Assembly: GCA_958408685.1 (NCBI GenBank)
Contig: CATYLC010000001.1
Span: 124,001-188,000, forward strand
DNA length: 64,000 nt
Direction: 5' to 3'
From: an uncultured Collinsella sp.
Lineage (GTDB): Bacteria; Actinomycetota; Coriobacteriia; Coriobacteriales; Coriobacteriaceae
Shown: positions 36,065-44,274 of the stretch, piece after piece
How positions within the stretch are numbered: the stretch's first letter is position 1
Layout: the number at the start of each line of letters is the position of its first letter
The notes under the pieces: model-generated
Told to the model about the DNA's origin: nothing
The model's input: only the letters and a program-made list of their open reading frames with translations
Databases searched by the model: none
Position numbers and translations under genes: made by a program

Positions 36065-36532
36065 TTAGGCCTCGTCGACGACCTTGAGTCCGCGGGTCTG
36101 GTCGATCTCGTTGAGGAGATTGACGCGACGCTCGTGGCGACCACCCTCAAACTCGGCGTCGAGCCACTCGTCGACGATCATCTTGGCGAGCTCGGAGCCC
36201 ACGACGCGGGCGCCAAAGGCGAGCACGTTGGTGTTGTTGTGCATGCGGGAGAGCTTGGCGCTGAAGGGCTCGGAGCACACGACGGCGCGCACGCCCTCGA
36301 CCTTGTTGGCGGCCAGGCTGATGCCGACGCCGGTACCGCAGATCAGGATGCCCAGATCGACGTCGCCGTTGGCTACGGCCTTGCCCACCTTGTAGCCGGC
36401 GATGGGGTAATCAAAGCTCTCGGAGGTGTCGGTGCCAAAGTTCACGACCTCGCAGCCGCGCTCCTTCAGGTGCTCGGAGATGATGTTCTTGAGCTCGACG
36501 GCGGCATGGTCGTTGCCGATACCAATCTTCAT
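36065..36532 (-). CDS. rpiB: RpiB, ribose-5-phosphate isomerase B
   Basis: Interconverts ribose-5-P and ribulose-5-P in the pentose phosphate pathway. The 155-residue product of the RpiB/LacAB family begins MKIGIGNDHAAVELK. It has the catalytic Cys in GILICGTGVGISLAANK, the phosphate-binding SRMHNNTNVLAFGAR, and the C-terminal RHERRVNLLNEID. GAGAGGA precedes the ATG on the minus strand. The start reads GIGNDHAA rather than the common GSDHAG; this could be an RpiB variant with a different sugar-phosphate preference. Confidence 0.93.
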   Translation of the reverse strand: MKIGIGNDHAAVELKNIISEHLKERGCEVVNFGTDTSESFDYPIAGYKVGKAVANGDVDLGILICGTGVGISLAANKVEGVRAVVCSEPFSAKLSRMHNNTNVLAFGARVVGSELAKMIVDEWLDAEFEGGRHERRVNLLNEIDQTRGLKVVDEA

Positions 36533-36803
36533 GAGTGGTTCCTCTCTGGTCCGTGCGGCGGAATTGCTAAAGGTTTTACCGCGTTCGACTGCATGATAGC
36601 GCGACTTTTGTGTAAACGCTCGGGCGTTTTTTGGTCAAACGCTTTAGCATGCAACAAGACTAGCTTTTCATGAATGAATGCCGTCAGTTTGCGCTTGAAC
36701 GCCGTCCGTCGGAACCATGGTTGCGGTTTTTGATGCATTGTTATCAAATAAAAGAGCTAACTACTATCGAGAGCCCAGTCCGTTATGTAAACAGGAGATA
36801 CCT

Positions 36804-38123
36804 ATGCCTACCGATTCCCTTCGTGATACCGCTTTTTGCGATGTCTTGAACCGCGAGCTTGTCTGTGCGCTTGGCTGCACCGAGCCCATTGCCGTTGCCT
36901 ATGCAGCTGCGCTGGCGAGCCAGACGCTTGGTTGCGAACCCGATCATATGGATGTTGCCTGCTCGGGCAACATCATCAAGAACGTCAAGAGCGTGACCGT
37001 GCCCAACTCGGGCGGTATGCACGGTATTGAGGCCGCGGCCGTGCTGGGTGCCGTGGGCGGCGACGCTAAGAGCGCGCTCGAGGTGCTCGAGAGCGTTAAC
37101 GATGAAGACCGCGCTCGCGTGGCCGAGCTCCTCGCCGACGCCGACTACTGCGATGTGTCGCTTGTCGAGGGTGTGCCCAACCTCTACATCAAGGTGACTG
37201 CCACGGCTGGGGGCCATACCGCGGTCGTCGAGATTACCGACCACCACACTAATGTCACGTGCCATACGCTCGACGGTATTCCGGTATGCGGCAAGTCGGC
37301 GGGGGAGTGTGCCGCCTGCGCCGAGCGCGTGGTGGCCGAGCGTGCGGCGGATAACGCCGATACCCCTATGAGCATTGAGTCTATCATCGACTTTATCGAG
37401 GACGGTGACATTGAGGACGCCCGCGCTGCCGTTGAGCGTCAGATTGAGCTGAATGGCGCGATCAGTGCCGAGGGCCTTGCGCACGCTTGGGGCGCCGAGG
37501 TGGGTCGTACACTGTTGGGCGCTCGTGCTGATGACGTCGCCTGCCGTGCCCGTGCCCGTGCGGCCGCCGGGTCCGACGCCCGCATGAACGGTTGCGCGCT
37601 GCCGGTCGCCATTGTGTGCGGCTCGGGCAATCAGGGCATTACCTGCGCATTGCCCGTCATGGAGTATGCCGAGTACCTGCGTTGCGACCACGAGCGCCTG
37701 GTGCGCGCCGTGATGCTGTCCGATCTTATCGCCGTGCATATCAAGAGCTATATTGGTGCGCTCTCGGCGTTTTGCGGTGCTATTTGCGCCGCGTGCGGCG
37801 CCGGCGCTGCGATTACCTGGCTGTGCGGTGGCACGCGCGAGCAGATTGGCGCGACGGTCTCGAATACGCTCGGTAACGTGGGCGGCATCGTGTGCGACGG
37901 CGCCAAGGCGAGCTGTGCCGCCAAGATCTCGGCTGCCGTCGATGCGGCGATTCTGGGCCACGATATGGCTATGCAAGGTCGCGGCTTCCGCGCCGGCGAG
38001 GGCCTGATCCAGGATACCGTTGAGCAGACAATCGCCAGCATGGGCTACGTGGGCCGCGTGGGCATGAAGGACACCGACGTCGAGATCCTCAACATCATGA
38101 TCGGCAAAACCCAGGTGTGCTAG
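36804..38123 (+). CDS. UPF0597 / L-cysteine desulfidase-like protein (CyuA family)
   Basis: Member of the serine-dehydratase-like alpha family that includes iron-sulfur L-cysteine desulfidases (CyuA/YhaM), which release sulfide, ammonia and pyruvate from cysteine. The 439-residue product has ELVCALGCTEPIAVAYAAA near the start, VACSGNIIKNVKSVTVPNSGG, VAIVCGSGNQGITCALPVM, and several further conserved cysteines (e.g. GAICAACGAGAAITWLCGG) consistent with a [4Fe-4S] site. ATG at 36804 follows ACAGGAG. It is cytosolic, with no obvious operon partner. Confidence 0.88.
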   Translation: MPTDSLRDTAFCDVLNRELVCALGCTEPIAVAYAAALASQTLGCEPDHMDVACSGNIIKNVKSVTVPNSGGMHGIEAAAVLGAVGGDAKSALEVLESVNDEDRARVAELLADADYCDVSLVEGVPNLYIKVTATAGGHTAVVEITDHHTNVTCHTLDGIPVCGKSAGECAACAERVVAERAADNADTPMSIESIIDFIEDGDIEDARAAVERQIELNGAISAEGLAHAWGAEVGRTLLGARADDVACRARARAAAGSDARMNGCALPVAIVCGSGNQGITCALPVMEYAEYLRCDHERLVRAVMLSDLIAVHIKSYIGALSAFCGAICAACGAGAAITWLCGGTREQIGATVSNTLGNVGGIVCDGAKASCAAKISAAVDAAILGHDMAMQGRGFRAGEGLIQDTVEQTIASMGYVGRVGMKDTDVEILNIMIGKTQVC

Positions 38124-38150
38124 TTACGCGGTTTTACCAAACCGCGTAAC
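38123..38150 (+). terminator. Hairpin directly after the cysteine desulfidase-like gene
   Basis: Perfect 12-base stem GTTACGCGGTTT / AAACCGCGTAAC around TACC, starting just at the stop codon. No T-tract follows, so termination is uncertain. Confidence 0.5.
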
Positions 38151-38163
38151 CAGTCGACGCTGC

Positions 38164-38261
38164 AAACGCCCCTAAGCGGCAATCTGCCTTTCAATCGTCG
38201 GGCATGGCCAGAAGGCCTATGCCCTCCTCTTTCAAGGCACATTGCTCGCTTAGGGGCGTTT
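38164..38261. repeat. Long structured hairpin element, family A copy 1
   Basis: Outer arms AAACGCCCCTAAGCG (38164-38178) and CGCTTAGGGGCGTTT (38247-38261) pair perfectly; then GCAATCTGCCTT with AAGGCACATTGC; a tip hairpin GGGCATGGCC / GGCCTATGCCC closes it. The unpaired inner segments TTTCAATCGTC and TCCTCTTTC recur in the copies at 41257-41354 and, more loosely, 63372-63460. Confidence 0.8.
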
Positions 38262-38312
38262 TCGCTGACTTATGCTCAACCTGTGGCGCTTTTTTGGAGC
38301 GAGGGAGGGGTC

Positions 38313-39071
38313 CTATGACAGTTCGTTGGCTATTTGGTGTTCGTAGAAGGCCTCGATTACGGCGTTAAAGTCGTGGGCGAAATCTTCCATGGTTCCGCGC
38401 CAGGTGGCGCGTCCCGGTTTTCCTTGGCCCACAAAGGCGGTTTGGATGCCGCAATCGGGGGACGGGAAGTCGCGTTTGGGATCGTTGCCCACCATAAGGA
38501 CCTCGTGCGGCTCGAGTCCCATCACCTGAAGCTGCTCTAGATAGTAGGTGGCATCGGGCTTGCAGCGGGTGGTGTTTCCCATGTGCGTGACGAGCTCAAA
38601 GGGAGCGTCGGCCAGGTCGCCCCAACCCATGCGGCACTCGATGGCCCCCTGGGGAAAGCTGGGGTTGGTAAAGAGCGCGCAACGCAGCCCTGCGTCCTGT
38701 ACGGCCTGGAGCGCGGCGTGTGCGCCCGGCATGGCGTGGGCGTTAATGACATCGTCGTTCTTGTACGGAAGAACTTCGCGGTCGTAGTAGGTAAACGCCT
38801 CGTAGATGAGGGGATCGGAGAGGCGGATCCCGCATCGGCGCTCGACCTCTTCTTGGTAAAACTCAAGATTGGTGCGGTTGTCCGTGCCGCTGCGGCGATT
38901 GGCGTTGAGGTCGACCAGGATGGTGCCGAGGCGTGCCATCGTGCCACCGCGACTGCGGCGCCCGATATCCGCGAGCATCGAAGAGACATCCTTAAAATAG
39001 CGAAGGATGAACGCGTTGAGGTTGATGCTAAGAAGCGTCTCGTCCATATCGAAAACGACTGCTTTGAGCAC
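38313..39071 (-). CDS. HAD-superfamily hydrolase (GTG start)
   Basis: Phosphatase-type haloacid dehalogenase of 252 residues. Motif I FDMDETLLSINLN is near residue 8. A helical cap follows, with CALFTNPSFP as motif II, and motif IV MVGNDPKRDF near the C-terminus. The GTG at 39069-39071 is the best start because GAGAAAGGTG sits upstream and the product then begins with LKAVVFDMDETLL, as the family expects. In-frame ATGs further up would add about 36 unconserved residues. Substrate unknown. Confidence 0.82.
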   Translation of the reverse strand: MLKAVVFDMDETLLSINLNAFILRYFKDVSSMLADIGRRSRGGTMARLGTILVDLNANRRSGTDNRTNLEFYQEEVERRCGIRLSDPLIYEAFTYYDREVLPYKNDDVINAHAMPGAHAALQAVQDAGLRCALFTNPSFPQGAIECRMGWGDLADAPFELVTHMGNTTRCKPDATYYLEQLQVMGLEPHEVLMVGNDPKRDFPSPDCGIQTAFVGQGKPGRATWRGTMEDFAHDFNAVIEAFYEHQIANELS

Positions 39072-39386
39072 GCGGGCACCTTTCTCGAAAAATCGATCTA
39101 GAATCGTTGGCTCCGGATACTTTACCCCAAAGCCGAATGCCTGGCTGGTTATCGTCAAGTTGCGGAGACGTGTGTTCATAAGATTACGAAAAAGTCTCCA
39201 CACGAGTAAAAAATCGCAGTTCACGCTTGAAATCGAACTCATTTCCCCGTAACCTATACGAACGTGATTGCATAAGCGTCACATTAGTATCTGTCGGCTC
39301 CCGAGTGTTCCTAAACGTTGTGTGCTTGTCGCACCCTTCTGTAGGTCCTAGCAATCGGGGCCCCGTAGTTCGAAAGGGGTCCACCT
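39072..39386. other. Divergent intergenic space before rpsA
   Basis: The 315 bases between the minus-strand HAD gene and rpsA must hold promoters for both. I see no clear -35/-10 pair. A GGGGCCCC palindrome (39357-39364) sits just before the rpsA ribosome site. Confidence 0.5.
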
Positions 39387-40553
39387 TTGAGTGAGATTCA
39401 GAACTCGTCCATTTTCTCTCTTGACGATGTCAACGAGGAGGAGATGAACAACCTCATCGACGGTACGATTACCGACTTTGATGAGGGCGATCTCGTTAAC
39501 GGCACTGTCGTTAAGATCGAGCATGACGAGGTGCTCGTTGACATCGGATTCAAGTCCGAGGGCGTTATCCCGGTCCGCGAGCTGTCCATCCGCAAGGACG
39601 CTAACCCTGCAGACATTGTTGCACTCGGTGATCCCATCGAGGCTCTGGTTCTCCAGAAGGAGGACAAGGACGGTCGTCTGGTCCTGTCCAAGAAGCGTGC
39701 CGAGTACGAGCGTGCTTGGAACCGCATCGAGGAGAAGTTCAACTCCGGCGAGAACGTCGAGGGCGAGGTTATCGAGGTTGTCAAGGGCGGCCTGATCCTC
39801 GACATCGGCCTGCGTGGCTTCCTGCCCGCTTCCCTCGTCGACCTCCGTCGCGTCAAGGACCTCACCTCCTACATGGGCACCCGCATCGAGGCTCGCGTCA
39901 TCGAGATGGACCGCAACCGCAACAACGTTGTCCTCTCCCGTCGCGTCGTGCTCGAGGAGTCCCGTAAGGCCGAGCGCTCCGAGATCCTGTCCAAGCTCAA
40001 GTCTGGCATGCGTCTCCAGGGCACCGTTTCCTCCATCGTCGACTTCGGCGCCTTCGTCGACCTCGGCGGTATCGACGGCCTCATCCACATCTCCGAGCTC
40101 TCCTGGAACCACGTCAACCATCCTTCCGAGGTTGTCAAGGTCGGCCAGGAGGTCGAGGTCGAGGTTCTCGACGTCGATCTCAACCGCGAGCGCATCTCCC
40201 TGGGTCTCAAGCAGACCACCGAGGATCCGTGGCGCGCACTGGTCAAGAAGTACCCCGTCGGCGCTATCGTCGAGGGCACTGTGACCAAGCTTGTCCCGTT
40301 CGGCGCTTTCGTCGACCTGGGCGAGGGCATCGAGGGCCTGGTGCACATCTCCGAGATGGCCAACAAGCACGTCGATCAGCCTTCTCAGGTCACCCATGTG
40401 GGCGACAAGGTTCAGGTCAAGGTCATGGAGATCGACCTCGACCGTCGTCGTATCTCCCTGTCCATGAAGTCCGCTGCTGAGACTCTGGGCGTCGAGATCG
40501 AGGTTACCCCGCTTCCTTCCGAGAAGAAGGACGAGGAGACCGACGCCGAGTAA
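39387..40553 (+). CDS. rpsA: Ribosomal protein S1, four S1 domains (TTG start)
   Basis: RNA-binding 30S protein that helps load mRNA. The 388-residue product has four S1 motifs at about 36-103, 120-187, 205-275 and 290-360 (e.g. GFKSEGVIPVREL, DFGAFVDLGGIDGLIHISEL, PFGAFVDLGEGIEGLVHISE); the six-domain E. coli form is longer. A Glu/Asp-rich tail ends the protein. The start is TTG at 39387 with GAAAGGGG upstream; the next in-frame ATG lies inside the conserved N-terminus. Strong codon bias fits high expression. A terminator follows. Confidence 0.95.
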   Translation: MSEIQNSSIFSLDDVNEEEMNNLIDGTITDFDEGDLVNGTVVKIEHDEVLVDIGFKSEGVIPVRELSIRKDANPADIVALGDPIEALVLQKEDKDGRLVLSKKRAEYERAWNRIEEKFNSGENVEGEVIEVVKGGLILDIGLRGFLPASLVDLRRVKDLTSYMGTRIEARVIEMDRNRNNVVLSRRVVLEESRKAERSEILSKLKSGMRLQGTVSSIVDFGAFVDLGGIDGLIHISELSWNHVNHPSEVVKVGQEVEVEVLDVDLNRERISLGLKQTTEDPWRALVKKYPVGAIVEGTVTKLVPFGAFVDLGEGIEGLVHISEMANKHVDQPSQVTHVGDKVQVKVMEIDLDRRRISLSMKSAAETLGVEIEVTPLPSEKKDEETDAE

Positions 40554-40579
40554 ATCGGTTTGACGATCACTTGTTTTAA

Positions 40580-40611
40580 GGGATCCGTCCGCAATGGACG
40601 GGTCCCTTTTT
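40580..40611 (+). terminator. Intrinsic terminator after rpsA
   Basis: Stem GGGATCCGTCC / GGACGGGTCCC around GCAAT, followed by TTTTT. The next 230 bases before rnpB hold a CCCGCCTC / GAGGCGGG hairpin (about 40692-40713) and nothing else I recognise. Confidence 0.88.
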
Positions 40612-40842
40612 GCATTTGGTGCCGAGATGCACGATGCTGCCCATGCTGTCCACAGGCTATTTGGTTGTCGGTGTATGAAAAATGCCGACATCCCGCCTCG
40701 GGGAAGAGGCGGGAACGCACCGAGTAGACGGAGGGGTGCGGAGCGCGGTCGCGTCTCGACTGACGACGTTGCCCATCGACAACTCTGTTGTACTGCATGG
40801 CGTGGTTCTTGGTTTATCGTGTCGAACGCTTGTGTTGTGCCA

Positions 40843-40869
40843 TTGCCTGCGGCAACGGTGTGCTACACT
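40843..40869 (+). promoter_or_regulatory. Probable promoter of rnpB
   Basis: TACACT at 40864-40869 is placed about 11 bases before the predicted RNA 5' end; TTGCCT at 40843-40848 is a possible -35 with a short 15-base spacer. Confidence 0.45.
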
Positions 40870-40880
40870 CTTGCACTGCT

Positions 40881-41236
40881 GAGTGGGCCAGACGGTCGCG
40901 CGATGTGCTGCTTGCAGCACGCGTGAGGAAAGTCCGGGCTCCAGAGGGCGGGATGCCGGCTAACGGCCGGGCGGAGTGATCCGACGGAAAGCGCCGCAGA
41001 AAAGAAGACTCCCACCTGCGCCGCAAGGCGTAAAGGGAAAAGCTGAAACGGTGGTGTAAGAGACCACCAGCGTCGTGGCAACACGGCGGCTTGGCAAGCC
41101 CCATCCGGAGCAAGCGCGAATAGGAACGCTATGGGCCGGCCCGGTCCGCGTTCGGGTAGCGTGCGTGGAGCTGCACGGTAACGTGCAGACAAGATAAATG
41201 ACCGTTCACGACAGAACCCGGCTTATAGGCCCACTT
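40881..41236 (+). ncRNA. rnpB: RNase P RNA (bacterial type A)
   Basis: Catalytic RNA that matures tRNA 5' ends. Conserved blocks are present in order: GAGGAAAGTCCGGGCTCC near the 5' end, the internal CAGAAA-type and AAGGGAAAAGC segments, and GACAGAACCCGGCTTATAGG near the 3' end. The first bases (GAGTGGGCC) pair with the last (GGCCCACTT), closing helix P1. Length of about 355 nt is normal. The family repeat at 41257 begins about 20 bases beyond its end. Confidence 0.95.
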
Positions 41237-41256
41237 GGCAACTATGTTGACGCTGC

Positions 41257-41354
41257 GAACCCGTCAGCGCGGCAATCTACCTTTCAAGCCTTCGGGCATG
41301 ACCATAAGGTCAATGCCCCGTCTTTCAAGGCACCTTGCTCGCGCTGACGGGTTC
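41257..41354. repeat. Long structured hairpin element, family A copy 2
   Basis: Outer arms GAACCCGTCAGCGCG (41257-41271) and CGCGCTGACGGGTTC (41340-41354) pair perfectly but differ in sequence from copy 1. The inner parts agree: GCAATCTACCTTTCAAG, tip GGGCATGACC / GGTCAATGCCC, then TCTTTCAAGGCACCTTGC. Lies between rnpB and the YigZ gene. Confidence 0.8.
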
Positions 41355-41466
41355 TCGCTGTCGGTGACGGTATCATTGGCGTTCCCGTTCTTGTTGGCAA
41401 GGTCAACGGTGCTGTCTTTGCCGTATTATTGAGGCTGTTTGTTGCTTTGCTTGTTGTTGAGGGGCT

Positions 41467-42105
41467 TTGTTGGACAGCTATTTAACTCTGCAATCGAATA
41501 TTGAGGCTTCGGGCGAGTTTGTGGACCGCAAGAGCCGGTTTATTGCCCAGCTGGTCCATATTGAGTCCGAGGATGAGGCGAATGCCTTTATCGAGACCGT
41601 TCGAAAACGTCATTACGACGCTCGACACAATGTTCCCGCGTGGATTTTGGTCGATGGACGTGAGCGTCAGAGCGATGACGGCGAGCCGAGCCGCACGAGC
41701 GGTATGCCGACGCTCGAGGTGTTGCGCGGCGCGGCGCTCAAAAATGTTTGCTGCGTAGTGACGCGCTATTTTGGTGGCACGCTGTTAGGGCCCGGTGGCT
41801 TGGTGCGCGCCTATACCGCGGCGACGCAGGCGGCGGTGGCCGCGGCTCAGGAGGCCGGGCAGATTGTCGAGATGACGAGTGTCGTGCCTGTTGACGTGCA
41901 TGTGGCCTATCCGCAGTATGAGCAGGTGCTTCGTTTGGCGCAGGATTCGGGTGCCAAGGTTTCGGATACCGATTACGCGGATACCGTGACGATTCATTTG
42001 GTGTTCAAAGCGGGGGAGCAGGAGCCGTTTTGCGCTAAGATGCGCGAGCTTATGGCGGGGCGTGAGGAGATTGAGGTCGGCGCTCCCGAATTTGCAGAGT
42101 TCTAA
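41467..42105 (+). CDS. YigZ/IMPACT family protein (TTG start)
   Basis: UPF0029/IMPACT family, 212 residues. The N-terminal domain carries ASGEFVDRKSRFIA and the typical ARHNVPAWILV, then DDGEPSRTSGMPTLEVL and TRYFGGTLLGPGGLVRAYTAA, the strongest family signature. A small ferredoxin-like C-terminal domain (about 135-210) follows. The function is not firmly known; links to translation regulation are reported for eukaryotic IMPACT. The start is one of two adjacent TTG codons (41467 or 41470), with GAGGGGC upstream. Confidence 0.88.
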   Translation: MLDSYLTLQSNIEASGEFVDRKSRFIAQLVHIESEDEANAFIETVRKRHYDARHNVPAWILVDGRERQSDDGEPSRTSGMPTLEVLRGAALKNVCCVVTRYFGGTLLGPGGLVRAYTAATQAAVAAAQEAGQIVEMTSVVPVDVHVAYPQYEQVLRLAQDSGAKVSDTDYADTVTIHLVFKAGEQEPFCAKMRELMAGREEIEVGAPEFAEF

Positions 42106-42108
42106 CGG

Positions 42109-42158
42109 CGACGGCCGGCGCGCTTTGGATATATCCCAAGCGCGCCGGCCGTCGTTTT
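42109..42158. terminator. Bidirectional terminator between convergent genes
   Basis: Seventeen-base perfect stem CGACGGCCGGCGCGCTT (42109-42125) / AAGCGCGCCGGCCGTCG (42138-42154), followed by TTTT on the plus strand. Serves the YigZ gene and perhaps the convergent redox-cysteine gene. Confidence 0.85.
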
Positions 42159-42171
42159 ATGTCGCTGCCGT

Positions 42172-42618
42172 TTACTCGGCGAGCTGCTTTAGCACATCAC
42201 AGGCGATTTCGACGGCATCGTCGATGCAGCCGGGGCAGCTGCGGAGCGGACCCTTGTCCGATCCGATGCCCTTGAGCGTGCCGCAGACGGTCGTCGTGTT
42301 CTTCTCGCCAAAGCGCTTGGCGATTTCGCGCGACAGCTTGTAGGTCTGGCCCTTAGTCTTGGGGTTTTCCATGTCGTCGCTCATTACAAACCCCATGATG
42401 GCCACGGCGCCCGAGATGGCGCCGCAGGTTTCGGTCATGCCGCCCATGCCGGCGCCAAAGCCCTCGGTGAGGGTAAAGGCGACCTGGGGGTCGAGCCCGA
42501 CGGCAGGTGCGAGCGTGCAGGCGACGGCCTGGGCGCAGTTAAAGCCACGGGCGTGGTATTCGGCAGCCTGAGCCTGACAGGCGGTGATGTCGAGCTGGGC
42601 CGTATCGATTTGCTTCAT
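42172..42618 (-). CDS. C_GCAxxG_C_C family redox-cysteine protein
   Basis: Small cytosolic protein of 148 residues belonging to the family named for its cysteine pattern. Visible are NCAQAVACT, TETCGAISGAVAIMG (the CGA-x-x-G block), TTVCGTLKG, and a C-terminal SCPGCIDDAVEIAC. Conserved cysteines suggest a redox or metal-binding role; the biochemical function is not established. The ATG at 42616-42618 has AAGGAGA upstream on the minus strand. It is divergent from the metY-like gene, so the two share a regulatory region. Confidence 0.82.
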   Translation of the reverse strand: MKQIDTAQLDITACQAQAAEYHARGFNCAQAVACTLAPAVGLDPQVAFTLTEGFGAGMGGMTETCGAISGAVAIMGFVMSDDMENPKTKGQTYKLSREIAKRFGEKNTTTVCGTLKGIGSDKGPLRSCPGCIDDAVEIACDVLKQLAE

Positions 42619-42730
42619 CGTTGTCTCCTTGGTCACGGTGTACCCGCCTATGGTACCCGTGACGGTGCATGTAATCATCGAGAGCTTCATGTATGCCTCA
42701 TTTTTATCTATCGAGCAAATGCCCAAGGCT

Positions 42731-42810
42731 TGAGATAAATACCCCTAATCAATTTGTCTCATAACCCACCTTGGGGATGGGTTGAGAGGGGTGCGGGGTA
42801 GAGGTATCGT
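42731..42810 (+). promoter_or_regulatory. Promoter of the metY-like gene with two dyads
   Basis: TTGAGA (42782-42787) and TATCGT (42805-42810) are 17 bases apart. One inverted repeat, AACCCA / TGGGTT (42763-42783), overlaps the -35 box, and another, TGAGATAAA / TTTGTCTCA (42731-42761), lies just upstream. The arrangement suggests regulator binding; the regulator is unknown. Confidence 0.5.
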
Positions 42811-42849
42811 GAACCGAATAAAACTAAAACCCAGGCAAGGGAGCTAGAT

Positions 42850-44133
42850 ATGAGCGAGCAGACCATCGGTACTACATGTGTTCAGGGCGGCTATCACCCG
42901 GGAGATGCCGAGCCGCGCCAGGTGCCCATCTACCAGTCCACCACGTGGAAGTACGACACGTCCGAGCACATGGGCAAGCTGTTTGACCTGGAGGAGTCGG
43001 GCTACTTCTACAGCCGTCTGCAGAACCCCACGTGCGATCTGGTTGCCGCCAAGATCTGCGAGATGGAGGGAGGCGCTGCCGCGATGCTCACGAGCTCGGG
43101 TATGGCTGCGAACTTCCTCGCAATCTTTAACGTGGCCGGTGCCGGCGATCACGTGGTCGCAAGCTCTGCCATCTACGGCGGTACCTACAACTTGCTTGCC
43201 CATACCATGGGTCGCATGGGCTTGACCTGCACGTTCGTTGCCCCCGACTGCACCGATGAAGAGCTCGAGGCAGCCTTTGAGCCCAACACCAAGCTCGTCT
43301 TTGGCGAGACGATCGCAAACCCCGCCCTTGCCGTGCTCGATATTGAGCGCTTTGCCAAGGCCGCGCATGACCACGGCGTGCCGCTGATGGTCGACAACAC
43401 CTTCCCGACGCCCGTGATGTGCCGTCCCTTTGAGTGGGGCGCCGACATCGTTACGCACTCCACCACCAAGTACATGGATGGACATGCTGCCTACCTGGGC
43501 GGCGTAATCGTCGACCACGGCCAGTTTGACTGGATGGCCCATGCGGACAAGTTCCCGGGTCTTACCACGCCCGACGAGAGCTACCACGGCGTGACGTATG
43601 CCGAGAAGTTCGGTCGCGAGGGCGCCTTCATTACCAAGGCAACCGCTCAGCTCATGCGCGACCTCGGCCCCATGCAGAACCCGCAGGCAGCGTTCTTCTT
43701 GAACAGCTCGCTCGAGAGCCTGCATGTGCGCATGCCGCGTCATTGCGAGAACGGCCTGGCCGTTGCCAAGTTCCTGCAGAGCCATCCCAAGGTGCGCTTC
43801 GTGAGCTATCCGGGCCTGGAGGGCGACAAGTACTATGACCTCGCTCAGAAGTACATGCCAAACGGTACCTGCGGCGTTGTGAGCTTTGGCTTTAATGGTG
43901 GTCGCGCGGCGGCCGAGACCTTTATGAAGAGCCTTAAGCTCGCCCAGATCGCCACGCATGTGGCCGACGCCCGCACCTGCTGCCTGCATCCCGCTAACGC
44001 TACGCACCGCCAGATGAACGATGAGGAGCTCATCGCCTGTGGCATCTCCGCCGACATGGTGCGCCTGTCGTGCGGCCTCGAGGACACGGCCGATCTGATT
44101 GCCGACCTTGAGCAGGCACTCGAGCAGTGCTAG
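42850..44133 (+). CDS. O-acetylhomoserine sulfhydrylase-type PLP enzyme (MetY-like)
   Basis: Cys/Met-metabolism PLP family, 427 residues. Motifs: SRLQNPTCDLVAAKICEMEGG, the SSAIYGGTYNL PLP-contact loop, DNTFPTPVMCRPFEWGAD, and the Schiff-base lysine in HSTTKYMDGH near residue 207. The ~45-residue insertion after this lysine (HADKFPGLTTPDESYHG and on) and overall length fit O-acetylhomoserine sulfhydrylases rather than the shorter methionine gamma-lyases and cystathionine enzymes. It probably adds sulfide to O-acetylhomoserine for direct homocysteine synthesis. AAGGGAG precedes the ATG. Methionine gamma-lyase activity remains possible. Confidence 0.85.
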   Translation: MSEQTIGTTCVQGGYHPGDAEPRQVPIYQSTTWKYDTSEHMGKLFDLEESGYFYSRLQNPTCDLVAAKICEMEGGAAAMLTSSGMAANFLAIFNVAGAGDHVVASSAIYGGTYNLLAHTMGRMGLTCTFVAPDCTDEELEAAFEPNTKLVFGETIANPALAVLDIERFAKAAHDHGVPLMVDNTFPTPVMCRPFEWGADIVTHSTTKYMDGHAAYLGGVIVDHGQFDWMAHADKFPGLTTPDESYHGVTYAEKFGREGAFITKATAQLMRDLGPMQNPQAAFFLNSSLESLHVRMPRHCENGLAVAKFLQSHPKVRFVSYPGLEGDKYYDLAQKYMPNGTCGVVSFGFNGGRAAAETFMKSLKLAQIATHVADARTCCLHPANATHRQMNDEELIACGISADMVRLSCGLEDTADLIADLEQALEQC

Positions 44134-44200
44134 GCTAGCTCCGTACAAGGTGCCGATGCTGGCAGAAAGCTTCGGTGACCTTTCGTTCCGATTCCGTAGG

Positions 44201-44248
44201 CGGGACCCCAATCGCGGCTGTTTGCAGGCGATCGGGGCCCCGTTTTTT
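44201..44248 (+). terminator. Intrinsic terminator after the metY-like gene
   Basis: Stem CGGGACCCCAATCGC / GCGATCGGGGCCCCG, nearly perfect, followed by TTTTTT. Confidence 0.88.
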
Positions 44249-44274
44249 GCGTTAGGCCACTCGAAAGGATGGAT

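Noticed and set aside
42619..42849. SAM riboswitch upstream of the metY-like gene
   Set aside because: Neither the SAM-I core nor SAM-II-like sequence is seen; the region is best read as a promoter with DNA dyads.
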